A program made the position numbers and the translations under genes. From Bacillus sp. FJAT-14578 (GTDB taxonomy: Bacteria > Bacillota > Bacilli > Bacillales > Bacillaceae_H): a stretch of 64,000 bases of DNA. The notes beneath the pieces are model-generated. The model did no database searches. It was not told where the DNA came from and was given only the letters and a program-made list of their open reading frames with translations. Shown here one piece after another: positions 8,370 through 18,191 of this stretch. Position 1 is the stretch's first letter; each line of letters starts with the position of its first letter. The stretch is from NCBI RefSeq assembly GCF_000504165.1, contig NZ_AYSE01000001.1, positions 744,001-808,000 of the forward strand, given 5' to 3'.

Positions 8370-10425
8370 CTTCAATTTGATATTTCTCAAGCTTATAATA
8401 CAAAGATCTAATCGAAATCCCCAGATGACGGGCTGTCTTTGTTTTATTTCCATCATATTTTTTTAGTGTTTCGCCGATAATGACAGCTTCATACTGTTCC
8501 ATCAAAGAAGCCAATGTCTCGTTCCCTTCAATCGGCGCATTCTCCCCTAAACGATTTCCTTGTTCCTTTACATGAGTTTGCAACGGCGGGATATGGTGGA
8601 CATCAATCCATAATTCACTGAAATTCATATAAATCATCGCCCTGCCCAACACGTTTTCCAATTCTCGGACATTTCCCGGCCAATCATATTTTTGCAGCAG
8701 TTGAACAGCCTCTTTTGTAACCCCCTCTACATGGCGTCCATAGTCTTGGTTGATTTTCGTAATTAACCGAAGGGCAATCTGTTCAATGTCTTCCTTATGA
8801 TGTCGGAGAGGAGGAATGAAAATAGGAATTTTATTGAGCCGATAATATAAATCTTCCCTTATTTTGCCCGATACCATTCCTTTTTCCAAGTTTACATTCG
8901 TCGCAGCAATAATTCGCACGTTAATGGAAATGGGTGTTGTTCCTCCAACGCGAACGATTTCGCTTTCTTGAAGGACCCTTAACAATTTTGCTTGCATATG
9001 AGCCGATAATTCACCAATTTCATCTAAAAAAATGCTGCCATTATTCGCTTCTTCGAATAAGCCCCTCTTTCCACCTCGTCTTGCACCGGAAAACGCTCCC
9101 TCCTCATATCCAAACAGTTCGCTCTCTAATAAAGATTCTGAGAGTGCTGCACAATTCACCCGCACGAATTTGTTATATTTTCGATTGCTCGCATTATGAA
9201 TGGCATGAGCAAACAGTTCTTTCCCTGTTCCCGATTCTCCACGCAGCAATACCGTCGCCGGAGTATTAGCCGCCAGCTTCGCTTGTTCTACAGCGATGCG
9301 AAACTCTTCCGACGTCCCGATAATATCTTCAAATGAGTATTTTGCTTCAAGTGTCCGAATAATTTGCCTCGCACGGTTCAATTCATTCGTTAGCAATTGA
9401 ATTTCTGACATATCGTGAATGACACCCACGCTTCCTTTCAGCTTCCCATCAACGATGATGGGAGCAACATTCACGATGACATCTTTCCGTTTTGGGCCCA
9501 CCTTCATTCTGACTCCTCGCACCGGCCTTCTTGTTTTCAATACTTTCATATGCATACTTTCCCCTTCGGAGATGTCTGTTGCAGCGGGCTTCCCAATAAC
9601 ATCTTCTTCTCGCAGACCCGTTAATTTCGTATAGGCAGGATTAATCAAAATTCCTCTTCCTTGCTCATCTACGACAGAAATCGCCTCCTCGGATGACTGA
9701 ATGATTGCCTCAAGCATTGTCTGAATTTCTTTTAAGTTTGTCAGCTCCTCTGCCAAATCCACTACTTCCGTAATATCTTTAAAAATGGAAAATGCTCCAA
9801 AAAGCTTGCCTTCTTCATCTACCATCGGTATGCGGGAGGTGATGATTTTCCGTCCATTTTGCAATAAAAACTCTTGGTTGCGATCGCTGTTCCTCGTTTG
9901 TACAATAGCCGGTAATTGACTGCTTGGAATGCAGTCATGAATGTGCCGGCCAAGAACATCTTCTCTCCGGTGCCCGGTCATTCTTTCGGCTCCGCGATTA
10001 AAAAGGGTAATCATTCCATCTTGATTGATGACAATCATCCCATCATGTGTAGAGTTAAAAATAAGATCATGTTTGTAAGACTCATCTTTTAAGACACGAA
10101 TGAGCGCTTCCTTCTCTTCCATCAACACAGCCGTACTGTAGACGACTTCCCTTGGAATCAAAATCATTTTCTCGTGGCGCTCTCGCTGCAATTCCTCAAA
10201 TATAGCCGGACTTCCCGTCGCTTCCACGACAATATCTATTTCATCATTTAGAAAGGAACGCCAGTCTGTTCCCGTGATGATATTGTATTGCCCGGCCACT
10301 TGTATCCCAGGCGCATCTTCATTTCGGTCTATTACAGCACATACTTTCATCGTTTCTGTCTCAAGCATGATTTTCAAAATCGCAAGACCGCACTTTCCCG
10401 CTCCAATAATTAATACTTTTCGCAT
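8353..10425 (-). CDS. bkdR: sigma-54-dependent activator of branched-chain catabolism, BkdR
   Basis: This 690-residue activator has a Rossmann-like N-terminus ([17 protein letters not shown], about 3-120), two PAS domains (about 125-230 and 240-350), an AAA+ sigma-54 interaction domain and a Fis-type helix-turn-helix ([20 protein letters not shown]) at the C-terminus. Walker A is GESGTGKE. The sigma-54-contacting loop reads GAFSGA in place of the usual GAFTGA, a conservative change. The start at 10425 ([10 protein letters not shown]) follows AGGTGGTGGAG. It directly precedes the -24/-12 promoter and bkd operon that it should activate. The N-terminal nucleotide-binding-like domain suggests a redox or metabolite input, which I cannot specify. 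Confidence 0.92.
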   Translation of the reverse strand: MRKVLIIGAGKCGLAILKIMLETETMKVCAVIDRNEDAPGIQVAGQYNIITGTDWRSFLNDEIDIVVEATGSPAIFEELQRERHEKMILIPREVVYSTAVLMEEKEALIRVLKDESYKHDLIFNSTHDGMIVINQDGMITLFNRGAERMTGHRREDVLGRHIHDCIPSSQLPAIVQTRNSDRNQEFLLQNGRKIITSRIPMVDEEGKLFGAFSIFKDITEVVDLAEELTNLKEIQTMLEAIIQSSEEAISVVDEQGRGILINPAYTKLTGLREEDVIGKPAATDISEGESMHMKVLKTRRPVRGVRMKVGPKRKDVIVNVAPIIVDGKLKGSVGVIHDMSEIQLLTNELNRARQIIRTLEAKYSFEDIIGTSEEFRIAVEQAKLAANTPATVLLRGESGTGKELFAHAIHNASNRKYNKFVRVNCAALSESLLESELFGYEEGAFSGARRGGKRGLFEEANNGSIFLDEIGELSAHMQAKLLRVLQESEIVRVGGTTPISINVRIIAATNVNLEKGMVSGKIREDLYYRLNKIPIFIPPLRHHKEDIEQIALRLITKINQDYGRHVEGVTKEAVQLLQKYDWPGNVRELENVLGRAMIYMNFSELWIDVHHIPPLQTHVKEQGNRLGENAPIEGNETLASLMEQYEAVIIGETLKKYDGNKTKTARHLGISIRSLYYKLEKYQIEEKSMQ

Positions 10426-10541
10426 ACTCCACCACCTATCGTATCGTCCACACACCTTTTTTTATCATGACAGCGTTTCAAAAACCGGCTTGACAAATTT
10501 CTACGTTCTTATATGATTCAGTTGAAGGATATTTTTAGTAC

Positions 10542-10613
10542 GTGTTCACAAAAGAGAAGAAAAAAGGACCGAAAAGTTCGACCGTCATTTTTCCCGGACT
10601 TTTTGAACAACCT
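10542..10613 (+). repeat. MITE-like repeat, short form
   Basis: A 72-base element bounded by GTGTTCA and TTTTTGAACAACCTC, that is GTTC...GAAC terminal inverted repeats. The same ends and the internal stretches AAGGACCG and GTCATTTTTCCCGGAC occur inverted at 26073-26283 around a further ~139 bases. The short form looks like a deletion of that middle at a TTC microhomology. It lies between bkdR and yqzF. Confidence 0.7.
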
Positions 10614-10637
10614 CTTTAAGAAAGGATTTACTGACTA

Positions 10638-10883
10638 ATGAGTAGAATCATTGCCCTTATCGTGCTCCTCATACCCGGAGCTTTCGCTGCATATGGAATT
10701 AAATTAATGAGAGATATGGTATTTGGCATTCTTCAACCCCCGTTTACCTCTCTTTTCTTCCAATTTACCGCAGGATTCCTTTTATTCCTGCTCGGCCTCG
10801 GTTTTGTAGCCGGTTTTATTCTTCATCGCGACCGTAAGCAGAATAAAGTTCAAACAAAGTTTCAAAAAAAGAGACCGTTATGA
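10638..10883 (+). CDS. yqzF: small membrane protein, YqzF/DUF2627 family
   Basis: This 81-residue protein of unknown function has two hydrophobic segments (about 4-21 and 38-63) and a basic C-terminal tail (RDRKQNKVQTKFQKKRPL), consistent with a membrane protein with a cytoplasmic tail. It matches the short DUF2627/YqzF proteins found next to bkdR in Bacillus. It is divergent from bkdR and one of few plus-strand genes here. AAGAAAGGA upstream is the likely ribosome site. Confidence 0.8.
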   Translation: MSRIIALIVLLIPGAFAAYGIKLMRDMVFGILQPPFTSLFFQFTAGFLLFLLGLGFVAGFILHRDRKQNKVQTKFQKKRPL

Positions 10884-10898
10884 TTTTATCCCTCATTA

Positions 10899-11027
10899 AC
10901 GGGCAGTAAGACCCCCACTTCAAAATTCGAGAGAAATCGAAGAAGTCTAAGTGGGGATAACTGCCCGTAAAAGCCCGATAAGATCGACTAACCATCAGTG
11001 GGGGATGAAAGAAGATCCACACTAATG
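10899..11027 (+). other. three-hairpin structured intergenic element
   Basis: Three consecutive hairpins fill the convergent gap between yqzF and the phosphodiesterase gene. Hairpin I is a three-tier stem: 10899-10907 with 10960-10968, 10913-10920 with 10949-10956, and 10926-10930 with 10937-10941, capped by GAGAAA. Hairpin II is CGAT-AAG-ATCG at 10977-10987. Hairpin III pairs 10993-11005 with 11015-11027 (CAT, AGTG, GGAT against ATCC, CACT, ATG, with mismatches). This is more structure than a terminator needs. It may be a non-autonomous transposon end, for example of IS200/IS605 type, or an RNA gene; neither is proved. Confidence 0.5.
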
Positions 11028-11037
11028 AAAGTTTCCT

Positions 11038-11781
11038 TTATAACCGTCTCTTTTTTGATTTGTCCGTTTTAAAAAGTTTTACCGCTTTTTCTGGATAATC
11101 CGTAATCAAGGCATCACACCCAAGGTCATACAGCTTCTTCATCGTCTCGGTGTCGTTTACTGTATAAGGACGGACAGGCAGCTTTTCACTATGGGCTCCA
11201 TAAATTACAATGTCATTTACAGTTCGGTAATTGGGGTGCAACCCCTTTACCGATATATGTTTAGCATAGTTCCATGGCTCAAACATTTGCAATGAATATA
11301 AAATGGCCGTCTCAACCGTAGAATCAAGACTCACGACACGAGCCATGCTATTATGGTTAAAAGACGATAAAACCGCGGCATCTTTCATGTTCAATTTGTA
11401 CAGTAAATCCAGTACCTTCATTTCCAGATAAGGATATTCGAATACATTATTCTTTAACTCAATATTTACTTTTAGCGAAAGTCCAGCCGCCCATTCCAAT
11501 ACTTCGTCCAGGGTCGGGACCAAGCACTTGCCATACTTTCCTTTAAATTTGTAACTGGCATCCAGCTTTCGGATTTGGGTATAAGTCAAGTCTCTCACAT
11601 ATCCAGTCCCGTTTGTCGTCCGATCTACCGTTTCGTCGTGAATAACAATAAGCTCGCCATCCTTTGACATGTGTACGTCCAATTCAATCCCGTCTGCCCC
11701 TACTCGGGCGGCCTCTTGAAAGGAAATCATCGTATTTTCAGGAAATGTTCCCGCTGCTCCCCGGTGTCCATAAATCTCCAC
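11038..11781 (-). CDS. glycerophosphodiester phosphodiesterase, YqiK-like
   Basis: This 247-residue GDPD-family TIM-barrel hydrolyses glycerophosphodiesters to glycerol 3-phosphate and an alcohol. Family motifs are the catalytic HRG (YGHRGAAGTFPENT), metal ligands in GIELDVHMSKDGELIVIHD and the second catalytic His of the same stretch, followed by TTNGTGYVRDLT. There is no signal peptide, so it is likely cytoplasmic. A GTG start at 11781 is preferred because AAAGGAG lies 9 bases upstream; the in-frame TTG at 11790 touches that site. It matches the YqiK position near spo0A in B. subtilis. Confidence 0.85.
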   Translation of the reverse strand: MEIYGHRGAAGTFPENTMISFQEAARVGADGIELDVHMSKDGELIVIHDETVDRTTNGTGYVRDLTYTQIRKLDASYKFKGKYGKCLVPTLDEVLEWAAGLSLKVNIELKNNVFEYPYLEMKVLDLLYKLNMKDAAVLSSFNHNSMARVVSLDSTVETAILYSLQMFEPWNYAKHISVKGLHPNYRTVNDIVIYGAHSEKLPVRPYTVNDTETMKKLYDLGCDALITDYPEKAVKLFKTDKSKKRRL

Positions 11782-11910
11782 AATGGTCAACTCCTTTTCA
11801 TTTTACATTCATTATGATACTTTTTTCTTTTCACCCGATAAAATCCTTTTCTTTTACAAAATTTTTGCTATACTTACATGTACATTTTACAATTGAAAGG
11901 AAGATAACGT

Positions 11911-12066
11911 ATGAGACCTTTGCAGCTTTCTCCCGAAACAGCCGTCAAGTTAGCGGAAGCATTAAATATTCCTTTGGAACAATTAATGCACATGCCTCAA
12001 CACATTTTATTCCAAAAAATGGCTGAGCTTAACCGAAAAGAAGAAGAAAAAAAAGGTGAGTCCTAA
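11911..12066 (+). CDS. yycC: YycC-family small protein
   Basis: A 51-residue protein, MRPLQLSPETAVKLAEAL then IPLEQLMHMPQHILFQKM and a Lys/Glu-rich tail. This pattern matches the short YycC family of unknown function. GAAAGGAAG precedes the ATG by 8 bases. It is convergent with spo0A. Its last codons and stop are inside a 23-bp perfect hairpin (12055-12104). Confidence 0.75.
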   Translation: MRPLQLSPETAVKLAEALNIPLEQLMHMPQHILFQKMAELNRKEEEKKGES

Positions 12067-12104
12067 GACGAAATGATTTTCATCATTTCGTCTTAGGACT
12101 CACC
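12055..12104. terminator. 23-bp perfect hairpin, probable bidirectional terminator
   Basis: Arms 12055-12077 and 12082-12104 pair perfectly around a TTTC loop. The left arm contains the last three codons of yycC. It lies between two convergent genes. There is no long T run, so an ordinary intrinsic terminator is likely but not certain. Confidence 0.6.
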
Positions 12105-12249
12105 TTCAAAAAATATCATAGAAACTCCCGGAAAGAGAGGAGCTTCATAATGATTTATTTGATTCTAAAACATGTCTTTCGTTGGAATCTCCTGTTTCAA
12201 TCAGGTACTTACTTTGACTATTCTTTAACTCGACTTAGTCCTTACCGTT

Positions 12250-13041
12250 TCAAGAAGCTTTATGTTCCAGCCTTAATTTATCAGCGACCATTGCAATGAA
12301 TTCGGAATTCGTCGGTTTCGCTTTCGTCATGCTGACCGTATAGCCAAAAAGAGATGAGATGGAATCAATGTTTCCACGGCTCCATGCCACTTCAATTGCG
12401 TGACGGATTGCACGTTCCACACGGCTTGCTGTGGTATTGTATTTTTTCGCAATATCCGGATACAGCACTTTTGTAATGGATCCTAATAACTCAATGTCTT
12501 TATAAACCATTGAAATGGCTTCACGCAAATAGAGATACCCTTTAATATGTGCAGGCACCCCAATCTCATGAATAATGCTTGTAATATTGGCATCGAGGTT
12601 ATTCGATTTTCCTTCACGAGATACTTTCACTGCTGATGTCATGGAACGTCTTACGACCGGTGATGATTTGCCGCTTACCTGTCTAATATGGCTGACAAGA
12701 TTCTCCATGTCAAATGGCTTTAAAATAAAGTAAGATGCGCCTAAATCAACCGCTTTTTTCGTTACATCCTCTTGACCAAAAGCCGTTAACATAATGACAT
12801 TCGGATAATTTTCCTTTTTCATTTCTTTCACTTGGCCCAATACTGCCAATCCGTCTAAATGAGGCATAATAATATCAAGAACAAGCACGTCCGGATCTTT
12901 ATCTCTTAACATGGATAAACATTCTTGACCATTGTAAGCAACTCCGATAACTTCCATATCATCTTGGGCTGAAATATAATCTTCTAGAAGTCCGATTAAC
13001 TCTCTGTTGTCATCCACTAAACAAACCTTAATTTTTTTCAC
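12250..13041 (-). CDS. spo0A: sporulation master response regulator Spo0A
   Basis: This 263-residue two-domain response regulator is the end of the sporulation phosphorelay. The receiver (about 1-120) has the acidic pair in CLVDDNREL, the phospho-acceptor in [13 protein letters not shown], and the conserved Thr and Lys in MLTAFGQ and FILKPFD. The C-terminal DNA-binding domain includes the recognition helix region [18 protein letters not shown] and [21 protein letters not shown]. The start is GTG at 13041 after TTGAGGAGGAATCTGTT, giving the usual length. Two 0A-box-like sites lie upstream. It is next to spoIVB as in all Bacillus. Confidence 0.97.
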   Translation of the reverse strand: MKKIKVCLVDDNRELIGLLEDYISAQDDMEVIGVAYNGQECLSMLRDKDPDVLVLDIIMPHLDGLAVLGQVKEMKKENYPNVIMLTAFGQEDVTKKAVDLGASYFILKPFDMENLVSHIRQVSGKSSPVVRRSMTSAVKVSREGKSNNLDANITSIIHEIGVPAHIKGYLYLREAISMVYKDIELLGSITKVLYPDIAKKYNTTASRVERAIRHAIEVAWSRGNIDSISSLFGYTVSMTKAKPTNSEFIAMVADKLRLEHKAS

Positions 13042-13099
13042 AACAGATTCCTCCTCAATCCCTGTAATCCTCGCATTTATCCTATCTTTTATTCTAAAT

Positions 13100-13200
13100 G
13101 ATGATTTCGACAATGCAACAAATTTTCCTTTATTTTTTTTAAAAAAAGTAAATTACTTGAAATTACTACCACTTTCTCTGTTTTTCTCCATTTTTCGACG
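13100..13200 (-). promoter_or_regulatory. spo0A promoter region with 0A boxes
   Basis: On the minus strand a perfect 0A box TGTCGAA lies at 13106-13112 and a one-mismatch copy CGTCGAA at 13194-13200. Between them AAAGGAAAA followed by GAAAT about 14 bases on resembles a sigma-H promoter. Autoregulation of spo0A by Spo0A~P and sigma-H is known in B. subtilis; the sites here fit but were only read by eye. Confidence 0.55.
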
Positions 13201-13272
13201 TAAGTTCTTTTTTGACAAAGAGTAAAGGTTTCGCTGAAAACGTGCAAAACGATTATTTTACACGAATAAATC

Positions 13273-13302
13273 AAAAATGATGAAAATCAACATCATTTTT
13301 TT
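13273..13302 (-). terminator. intrinsic terminator, spoIVB
   Basis: AAAAATGATG at 13273-13282 pairs with CATCATTTTT at 13291-13300, flanked by A and T runs. A second short GC-richer hairpin, with a T run on the minus strand, overlaps the spoIVB stop at 13340-13374. Confidence 0.6.
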
Positions 13303-13358
13303 ACAACGAAATCACTTTATTATACACGGAAAAAACGGAAAGAAAAAGACGAACTCTG

Positions 13359-14645
13359 TTAGCTCGCCTTTTTCGAATTTTGTTTGTAGATATCAATACC
13401 AGCTTCGTTCAACATCCATTCGATATGAACCCCGTATCCCGAAGTGGGATCGTTTACGAATACATGTGTAACAGCACCGATTACTTTTCCATCTTGAATG
13501 ATAGGGCTGCCGCTCATGCCTTGTACAATTCCTCCGGTTTTCTCGAGTAATTTGGGATCTGTTATTTTAATAACCATTCCCTTTGTGGCAGGGAATTTTT
13601 GAGGAACGGTACTTACGATTTGAACATCAAACTCTTCCACCCGATCGTTATCCACAACCGTCAAAATGGTCGCTGGTCCTTCTTTTACTTGATGGGATAA
13701 AGCAATCGGCATTGGTTTATCTAATTTTCCATTTTGAATTTGCTGATTAAGTTTGCCAAAAATGCCAAAAGGACTGTTTCGTGTAATATTCCCAATGATA
13801 TTTTTATCCGTTGAAAATCTTGCAAGTTTTTCACCTGGAACCCCGTTACTGCCTTTTTCAATGGAGGTAACGGTTGATTTAACAATTTGACCATCTTCGA
13901 CCACAATTGGCTTTTTCGTGTCCATATCAGAAATGACATGGCCCAGTGCCCCATATTTTTTAGAAATGGGATCATAAAACGTCATCGTACCGATTCCTGC
14001 TGCTGAATCACGAATATACAATCCAATGCGATAAGCATATTCTTGTTTGTCTTTAAGCGGGAAAAGCTTTGTACGAAATTCTTTTTGATCGCGTGCAATG
14101 ACGAGATTTAACGGCTTTCCTGTCTTTCCCGCCTCTTGAATAAATGGAGTAATATCACTCATTTTTTCGATTTTCGTTCCGTTGATGGTTGTAATCATGT
14201 CTCCGACTTGAATACCGGCAATTTCACCAGGCGATTTTTTCCCTTCTTTTGTATCAACCTGATGATAGCCCACCACCAATACACCACGGGAATTGAGACG
14301 CACCCCTATAGACTGTCCTCCCGGAATGACTTTAAAGTCTGGCAGCACATCTACATTTACTTTTTTGACCGGAATTCCCGCCAATTCAAGCATTAGCTCT
14401 TCTTTACCGAACTGATGGCCCGATATCGTAAGCTCTGCTTTGCCATCTGCATTCATTTCATATACATGTTGATCTTGAGGTTTTGCTGTAACGGGCAATG
14501 CGCTGGAAACCATTTCAGTCTGCCCTTCAAATAATACGATGTTCTTTGGAATATTCACATAGTGACGAACGCTTGGAAAAAAGCCTAAACTTATGAGCGA
14601 AACAAGGAGAATAACGCCTATGATTTTTCTGTATCTATTTAGCAT
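13359..14645 (-). CDS. spoIVB: SpoIVB serine peptidase
   Basis: This 428-residue protein is the forespore-secreted S55-family peptidase that triggers pro-sigma-K processing by cleaving SpoIVFA. It has an N-terminal membrane/signal segment ([16 protein letters not shown], about 8-23), a PDZ domain ([19 protein letters not shown]) and the peptidase domain with His in [11 protein letters not shown] and the catalytic Ser in [22 protein letters not shown] 14645 ([10 protein letters not shown]) gives the family length. The nearest strong ribosome site, GAGGAG, is 15 bases upstream, farther than usual, so the true start may be slightly upstream. Confidence 0.94.
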   Translation of the reverse strand: MLNRYRKIIGVILLVSLISLGFFPSVRHYVNIPKNIVLFEGQTEMVSSALPVTAKPQDQHVYEMNADGKAELTISGHQFGKEELMLELAGIPVKKVNVDVLPDFKVIPGGQSIGVRLNSRGVLVVGYHQVDTKEGKKSPGEIAGIQVGDMITTINGTKIEKMSDITPFIQEAGKTGKPLNLVIARDQKEFRTKLFPLKDKQEYAYRIGLYIRDSAAGIGTMTFYDPISKKYGALGHVISDMDTKKPIVVEDGQIVKSTVTSIEKGSNGVPGEKLARFSTDKNIIGNITRNSPFGIFGKLNQQIQNGKLDKPMPIALSHQVKEGPATILTVVDNDRVEEFDVQIVSTVPQKFPATKGMVIKITDPKLLEKTGGIVQGMSGSPIIQDGKVIGAVTHVFVNDPTSGYGVHIEWMLNEAGIDIYKQNSKKAS

Positions 14646-14836
14646 TTCTTTTAATTCACTCTCCTCGCTTCCTACCCCACACCATCCATCTATGGCTACA
14701 TTTTTAATGTTGCCTTCTTCGCTCTCATTTATAACTACAATTGAGTTAAAAACGTCATGAAGAAAAGGGGACTTAAAAGGAACAATCATTCCTTCCAAGT
14801 CCCCCTATCGGCAGTAACATTTTTACGCCGAACCAT

Positions 14837-16564
14837 TTAACATGTTTGTTTCATTTGAGATGCAAGCGATAGCAGTTCTTTTGCATGTTCTTTCGTCAAA
14901 TCGGTAATTTCAACTCCTGCAATCATACGGCCGATTTCCCGTACTTTCTCCACCGTATCAAGAGGTTTGATGGATGTTTTTGTACGTTCCCCAATGACTT
15001 CCTTGGAGATGAACAGATGCGTATCAGCCATAGCAGCCACTTGAGGTAAATGCGAAATGCATAGTACTTGGGAGCCGCATGCAATATGATAAATCTTTTC
15101 TCCGATGGATTGGGCCACCCGTCCACTTACACCTGTGTCCACTTCATCGAAAATAATGGACGTTACACCTTGATGCTCGGAGAAAATACTTTTTAATGCT
15201 AGCATGATCCGCGAAAGTTCTCCTCCCGAAGCCACCTTTGCAAGAGGTTTAAGCGGTTCTCCGGGGTTCGTTGAAATGTAAAATTCAGCAATATCAATGC
15301 CATCTTTCCCAAACTTAACCGGCTCTCCATCCAAAATCACATCATCAAACGAACCGGTTCTTTTGGAAAATTCAACATGAAACACCGTTTTAGCCATATA
15401 AAGTTCTTTTAGCTCTTCATGAATGCTTTCGACAAGTGTTTCAGCAAATTGTTTTCTCAAGCGAGAAACATGATTGGCTTCTACCAACAAATCTTTGGCC
15501 ACGCTCTCAAGTTCACCTTTGATTTTCGTTACATGTGTATCACGGTTTTGAATCGTATCCACTTCATCTTCAATTTCAGCTGCATACGTTAAAATTTCTT
15601 CGACTGTTTGACCATATTTTCGCTTTAAATGAGTAATTTCATTTAAGCGTGTCTCAATAAAATCGAGGCGTTTCGGGTCATATTCTAACAAATCCAGCTG
15701 TTGGCGAATTTTATAGGACATGTCTTCCAGCTGATAGAAACTGTTGGATACGGTTTCTGCAATTTCTCCATACGTCGATTCTAGATTGGCAATTTCCTCT
15801 GTATGGTTCATTGCAAGGCCGATCCAATCCAATCCTTTTTGTTCTCCGTGAAGTGCGTTATAGGCATCTTGCAGGGCATGATAGATCTTTTCGAAGTTGG
15901 CGATCTTCATTCTCTCTTCCATGAGCTGCGTGTCCTCATTTGGCGTTAAATCCGCTGCTCTGATTTCTTCCAGCTGAAACTGAATTAAATCCAAGCGGTG
16001 AGCCATTTGCTGCTCATTTTCCGTTAATTTATCCAGCTGTTTTTTCAAACTGAGATATTTATCATATAAAGCCTGATACTCTGTTAACGCCCTTTCTATC
16101 TCAGCTCCTCCATATTGATCCAGCAGCGACAAGTGACGGTCTTCATTCATTAAATCTTGATGTTCATGCTGACCATGGATATCCACTAACGTTTGACCAA
16201 TTTCCCGTAAAATCGCCAATGTCACCAGCTTGCCATTAACGCGGCAAACACTTTTTCCATTTGTCGTAATATCCCGGCGCAGAACAATCATATGGTCCTC
16301 AATCTCAATTCCTAATTGCTCGGCCTTTTCACGACACGCCATGTGGTGATCGTCTAACAGAAACAACCCTTCAATTTCTGCCTTCGCCGTTCCATGGCGG
16401 ACGAATTCCGCTGAACCTCTTCCCCCTACCAATAGATGAATAGCATCAATAATAATCGACTTTCCAGCCCCGGTTTCTCCGGTCAAAACCGTTAGTCCTT
16501 TTTCAAACGAAACCGCTAAAGTTTCAATAATGGCAAAGTTCTTAATTGATAGTTCTGCTAACAA
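14837..16564 (-). CDS. recN: DNA repair ATPase RecN
   Basis: This 575-residue SMC-like protein acts early at double-strand breaks. Walker A is GETGAGKS near the N-terminus. A long coiled-coil middle (about 150-370, rich in Glu, Leu and Gln) follows, then the ABC signature LASGGELSRIMLAL and Walker B SIIFDEVDTGVSGRVA near the C-terminus. The start is TTG at 16564 with AGAAGGTG upstream. It lies 15 bases after argR, as in Bacillus generally. Confidence 0.95.
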   Translation of the reverse strand: MLAELSIKNFAIIETLAVSFEKGLTVLTGETGAGKSIIIDAIHLLVGGRGSAEFVRHGTAKAEIEGLFLLDDHHMACREKAEQLGIEIEDHMIVLRRDITTNGKSVCRVNGKLVTLAILREIGQTLVDIHGQHEHQDLMNEDRHLSLLDQYGGAEIERALTEYQALYDKYLSLKKQLDKLTENEQQMAHRLDLIQFQLEEIRAADLTPNEDTQLMEERMKIANFEKIYHALQDAYNALHGEQKGLDWIGLAMNHTEEIANLESTYGEIAETVSNSFYQLEDMSYKIRQQLDLLEYDPKRLDFIETRLNEITHLKRKYGQTVEEILTYAAEIEDEVDTIQNRDTHVTKIKGELESVAKDLLVEANHVSRLRKQFAETLVESIHEELKELYMAKTVFHVEFSKRTGSFDDVILDGEPVKFGKDGIDIAEFYISTNPGEPLKPLAKVASGGELSRIMLALKSIFSEHQGVTSIIFDEVDTGVSGRVAQSIGEKIYHIACGSQVLCISHLPQVAAMADTHLFISKEVIGERTKTSIKPLDTVEKVREIGRMIAGVEITDLTKEHAKELLSLASQMKQTC

Positions 16565-16579
16565 AGTAATTCACACCTT

Positions 16580-17029
16580 CTACAACATTTCTATAAAGCG
16601 ATCTGAAATAACTTTCGTATCTTCAGGAGTACGGCAAATAATTAGACAGGTATCATCTCCACAAATTGTCCCTAAAATCTCTTCCCAGTCCAAATGATCA
16701 ATCAATGCGCCGATGGCATTGGCGTTACCCGGTAATGTTTTCATAACCAACATATGTCCCGCCCCATCGATTTTTACAAATGCATCCATCAATCCTCTTT
16801 TTAATTTCTGTAAAGGATTAAAACGTTGATCGGCTGGCAAGCTATATTTATAACGTCCGTCCAATAATGGAACTTTCACTAAATGCAATTCTTTAATATC
16901 ACGTGAAACTGTTGCTTGAGTCACATTGAATCCCTGATTTTTTAAAATATCTACCAGCTCATCTTGTGTTTCAATGTCGTTACTAGTAATAATTTCACGA
17001 ATTTTAATTTGTCTTTGTCCTTTATTCAT
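16580..17029 (-). CDS. argR: arginine repressor ArgR/AhrC
   Basis: This 149-residue regulator has the N-terminal winged helix ([33 protein letters not shown]) and the C-terminal arginine-binding, hexamerising domain with [14 protein letters not shown]. It controls arginine biosynthesis and catabolism genes. ATG 17029 is preferred to the upstream 17062 because it gives the family N-terminus and follows GAGGTGTCAT. A promoter-like pair, TTGCAC and TAACAT, lies at 17069-17097. Confidence 0.95.
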   Translation of the reverse strand: MNKGQRQIKIREIITSNDIETQDELVDILKNQGFNVTQATVSRDIKELHLVKVPLLDGRYKYSLPADQRFNPLQKLKRGLMDAFVKIDGAGHMLVMKTLPGNANAIGALIDHLDWEEILGTICGDDTCLIICRTPEDTKVISDRFIEML

Positions 17030-17068
17030 ATGACACCTCACACTTTTCGTCAAATGCCTCACATATTT

Positions 17069-17097
17069 ATGTTACTGAAATACCGTTTATTGTGCAA
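17069..17097 (-). promoter_or_regulatory. sigma-A-like promoter of argR-recN
   Basis: On the minus strand TTGCAC (17092-17097) is separated by 17 bases from TAACAT (17069-17074), about 35 bases before the argR start. The spacing is ideal and four of six bases or more match in each hexamer. Confidence 0.5.
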
Positions 17098-17178
17098 TTT
17101 ATTTCCTCAATTATTATTCACTATTATGCACAATTTGATTAATTACTGGGAATGTCCCCCACAATTAATCAAATCAAA

Positions 17179-17214
17179 GGGGGTGTCCCGAAACCATGGT
17201 TTCGGGACACCCCC
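17179..17214. terminator. 36-base perfect GC-rich palindrome
   Basis: GGGGGTGTCCCGAAACC and its exact complement meet at an ATG/CAT centre with no loop spare. It may terminate transcription from the tlyA-type gene's upstream unit, but no T run follows. Upstream, GATTAATT at about 17137 pairs with AATTAATC at about 17163; downstream, GGTAACCTTT at about 17301 pairs with AAGGGTTACC at about 17324. Together these inverted repeats fill the 330-base gap between argR and the methyltransferase gene. Confidence 0.5.
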
Positions 17215-17363
17215 TAACATGTCTCACCATAAGAAATCTCTAAAGTTTAAGGAGTTCCATGGCAATTCAGTTCATCAAAAGGCATGTACCACTAGATGGT
17301 GGTAACCTTTGAAATGTCTTCAGTGAAGGGTTACCTGCTTTTGCATCCATCCATTCCAAAAGA

Positions 17364-18191
17364 TCATTTCTTCTCTTTTAATGTTTCATGCGCCATTTCG
17401 ACTACTTCAGCTGCTGACATATCCAACAGATTTTCTCCATGTTCCTTTACTCCTGTCCACCTTAAATGGAGAAGAAACTCAATATTTCCGTCTCCGCCTG
17501 TGATAGGAGAAAAAGAAGCATCCATGACATCGTAGCCAGTTTGAAGAGAAAAGTCCATCATACTTTGAAGTACCTGCTGATGAACGAGAGGATCTCGAAC
17601 AATCCCTTTTTTCCCTACCTGTTCACGCCCTGCTTCAAACTGTGGCTTCACCAGCGCTACCACATCGCTGTTTGCCACAAGAAGCTCTTTTAAAACAGGT
17701 AAAATGAGACGCAGCGAAATGAATGAAACATCGATGGAAGCAAAATTAGGCATGCCCTCATGTAAATCTGCCGGCGTCACATAACGAAAATTGGTCCTTT
17801 CCATTACAACCACTCTCGGATCTTGACGAAGCTTCCAAGCTAATTGATTGTACCCGACATCTAATGCATACGACATTTTCGCACCGTTTTGAAGGGCACA
17901 GTCTGTAAAGCCTCCCGTCGACGCACCGATATCCAACAAAATTTTATCTTTTACACTCAAATCAAATTCTTTCAGTGCTTTTTCCAACTTAAATCCACCG
18001 CGGCTTACATACGGCATAACTGCGCCTTTTACCGTTAAAGGAATTTCGCGATCTACCTTTTCACCCGGTTTATCCAAACGTTCTTCGTTGGAATAGACTA
18101 AACCGGCCATAACTGCCCGCTTCGCCTTTTCTCTTGTCTCGGCAAGGCCGCGCTCAACTAATAATACATCTACTCGTTCTTTTTTTGTCAC
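17364..18191 (-). CDS. yqxC: TlyA-family rRNA 2'-O-methyltransferase (YqxC)
   Basis: This 275-residue protein has an N-terminal S4 RNA-binding domain ([25 protein letters not shown]) and an FtsJ-like methyltransferase domain with the SAM motif [20 protein letters not shown] and the catalytic-region motifs [14 protein letters not shown] and [13 protein letters not shown]. TlyA proteins methylate rRNA, and some were once called hemolysins; the exact target here is inferred. GTG start at 18191 overlaps the dxs stop by four bases, indicating translational coupling. Confidence 0.9.
   Translation of the reverse strand: MTKKERVDVLLVERGLAETREKAKRAVMAGLVYSNEERLDKPGEKVDREIPLTVKGAVMPYVSRGGFKLEKALKEFDLSVKDKILLDIGASTGGFTDCALQNGAKMSYALDVGYNQLAWKLRQDPRVVVMERTNFRYVTPADLHEGMPNFASIDVSFISLRLILPVLKELLVANSDVVALVKPQFEAGREQVGKKGIVRDPLVHQQVLQSMMDFSLQTGYDVMDASFSPITGGDGNIEFLLHLRWTGVKEHGENLLDMSAAEVVEMAHETLKEKK

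Noticed and set aside
12150..12299. 49-codon open frame with GAGAGGAG upstream, plus strand
   Set aside because: Its last 50 bases run antisense through the conserved end of spo0A, and the peptide resembles no family I know.
17080..17150. ARG box for ArgR autoregulation (TGAATAATAATTGA on the minus strand)
   Set aside because: Three mismatches to the palindromic consensus in AT-rich DNA; too weak to list.
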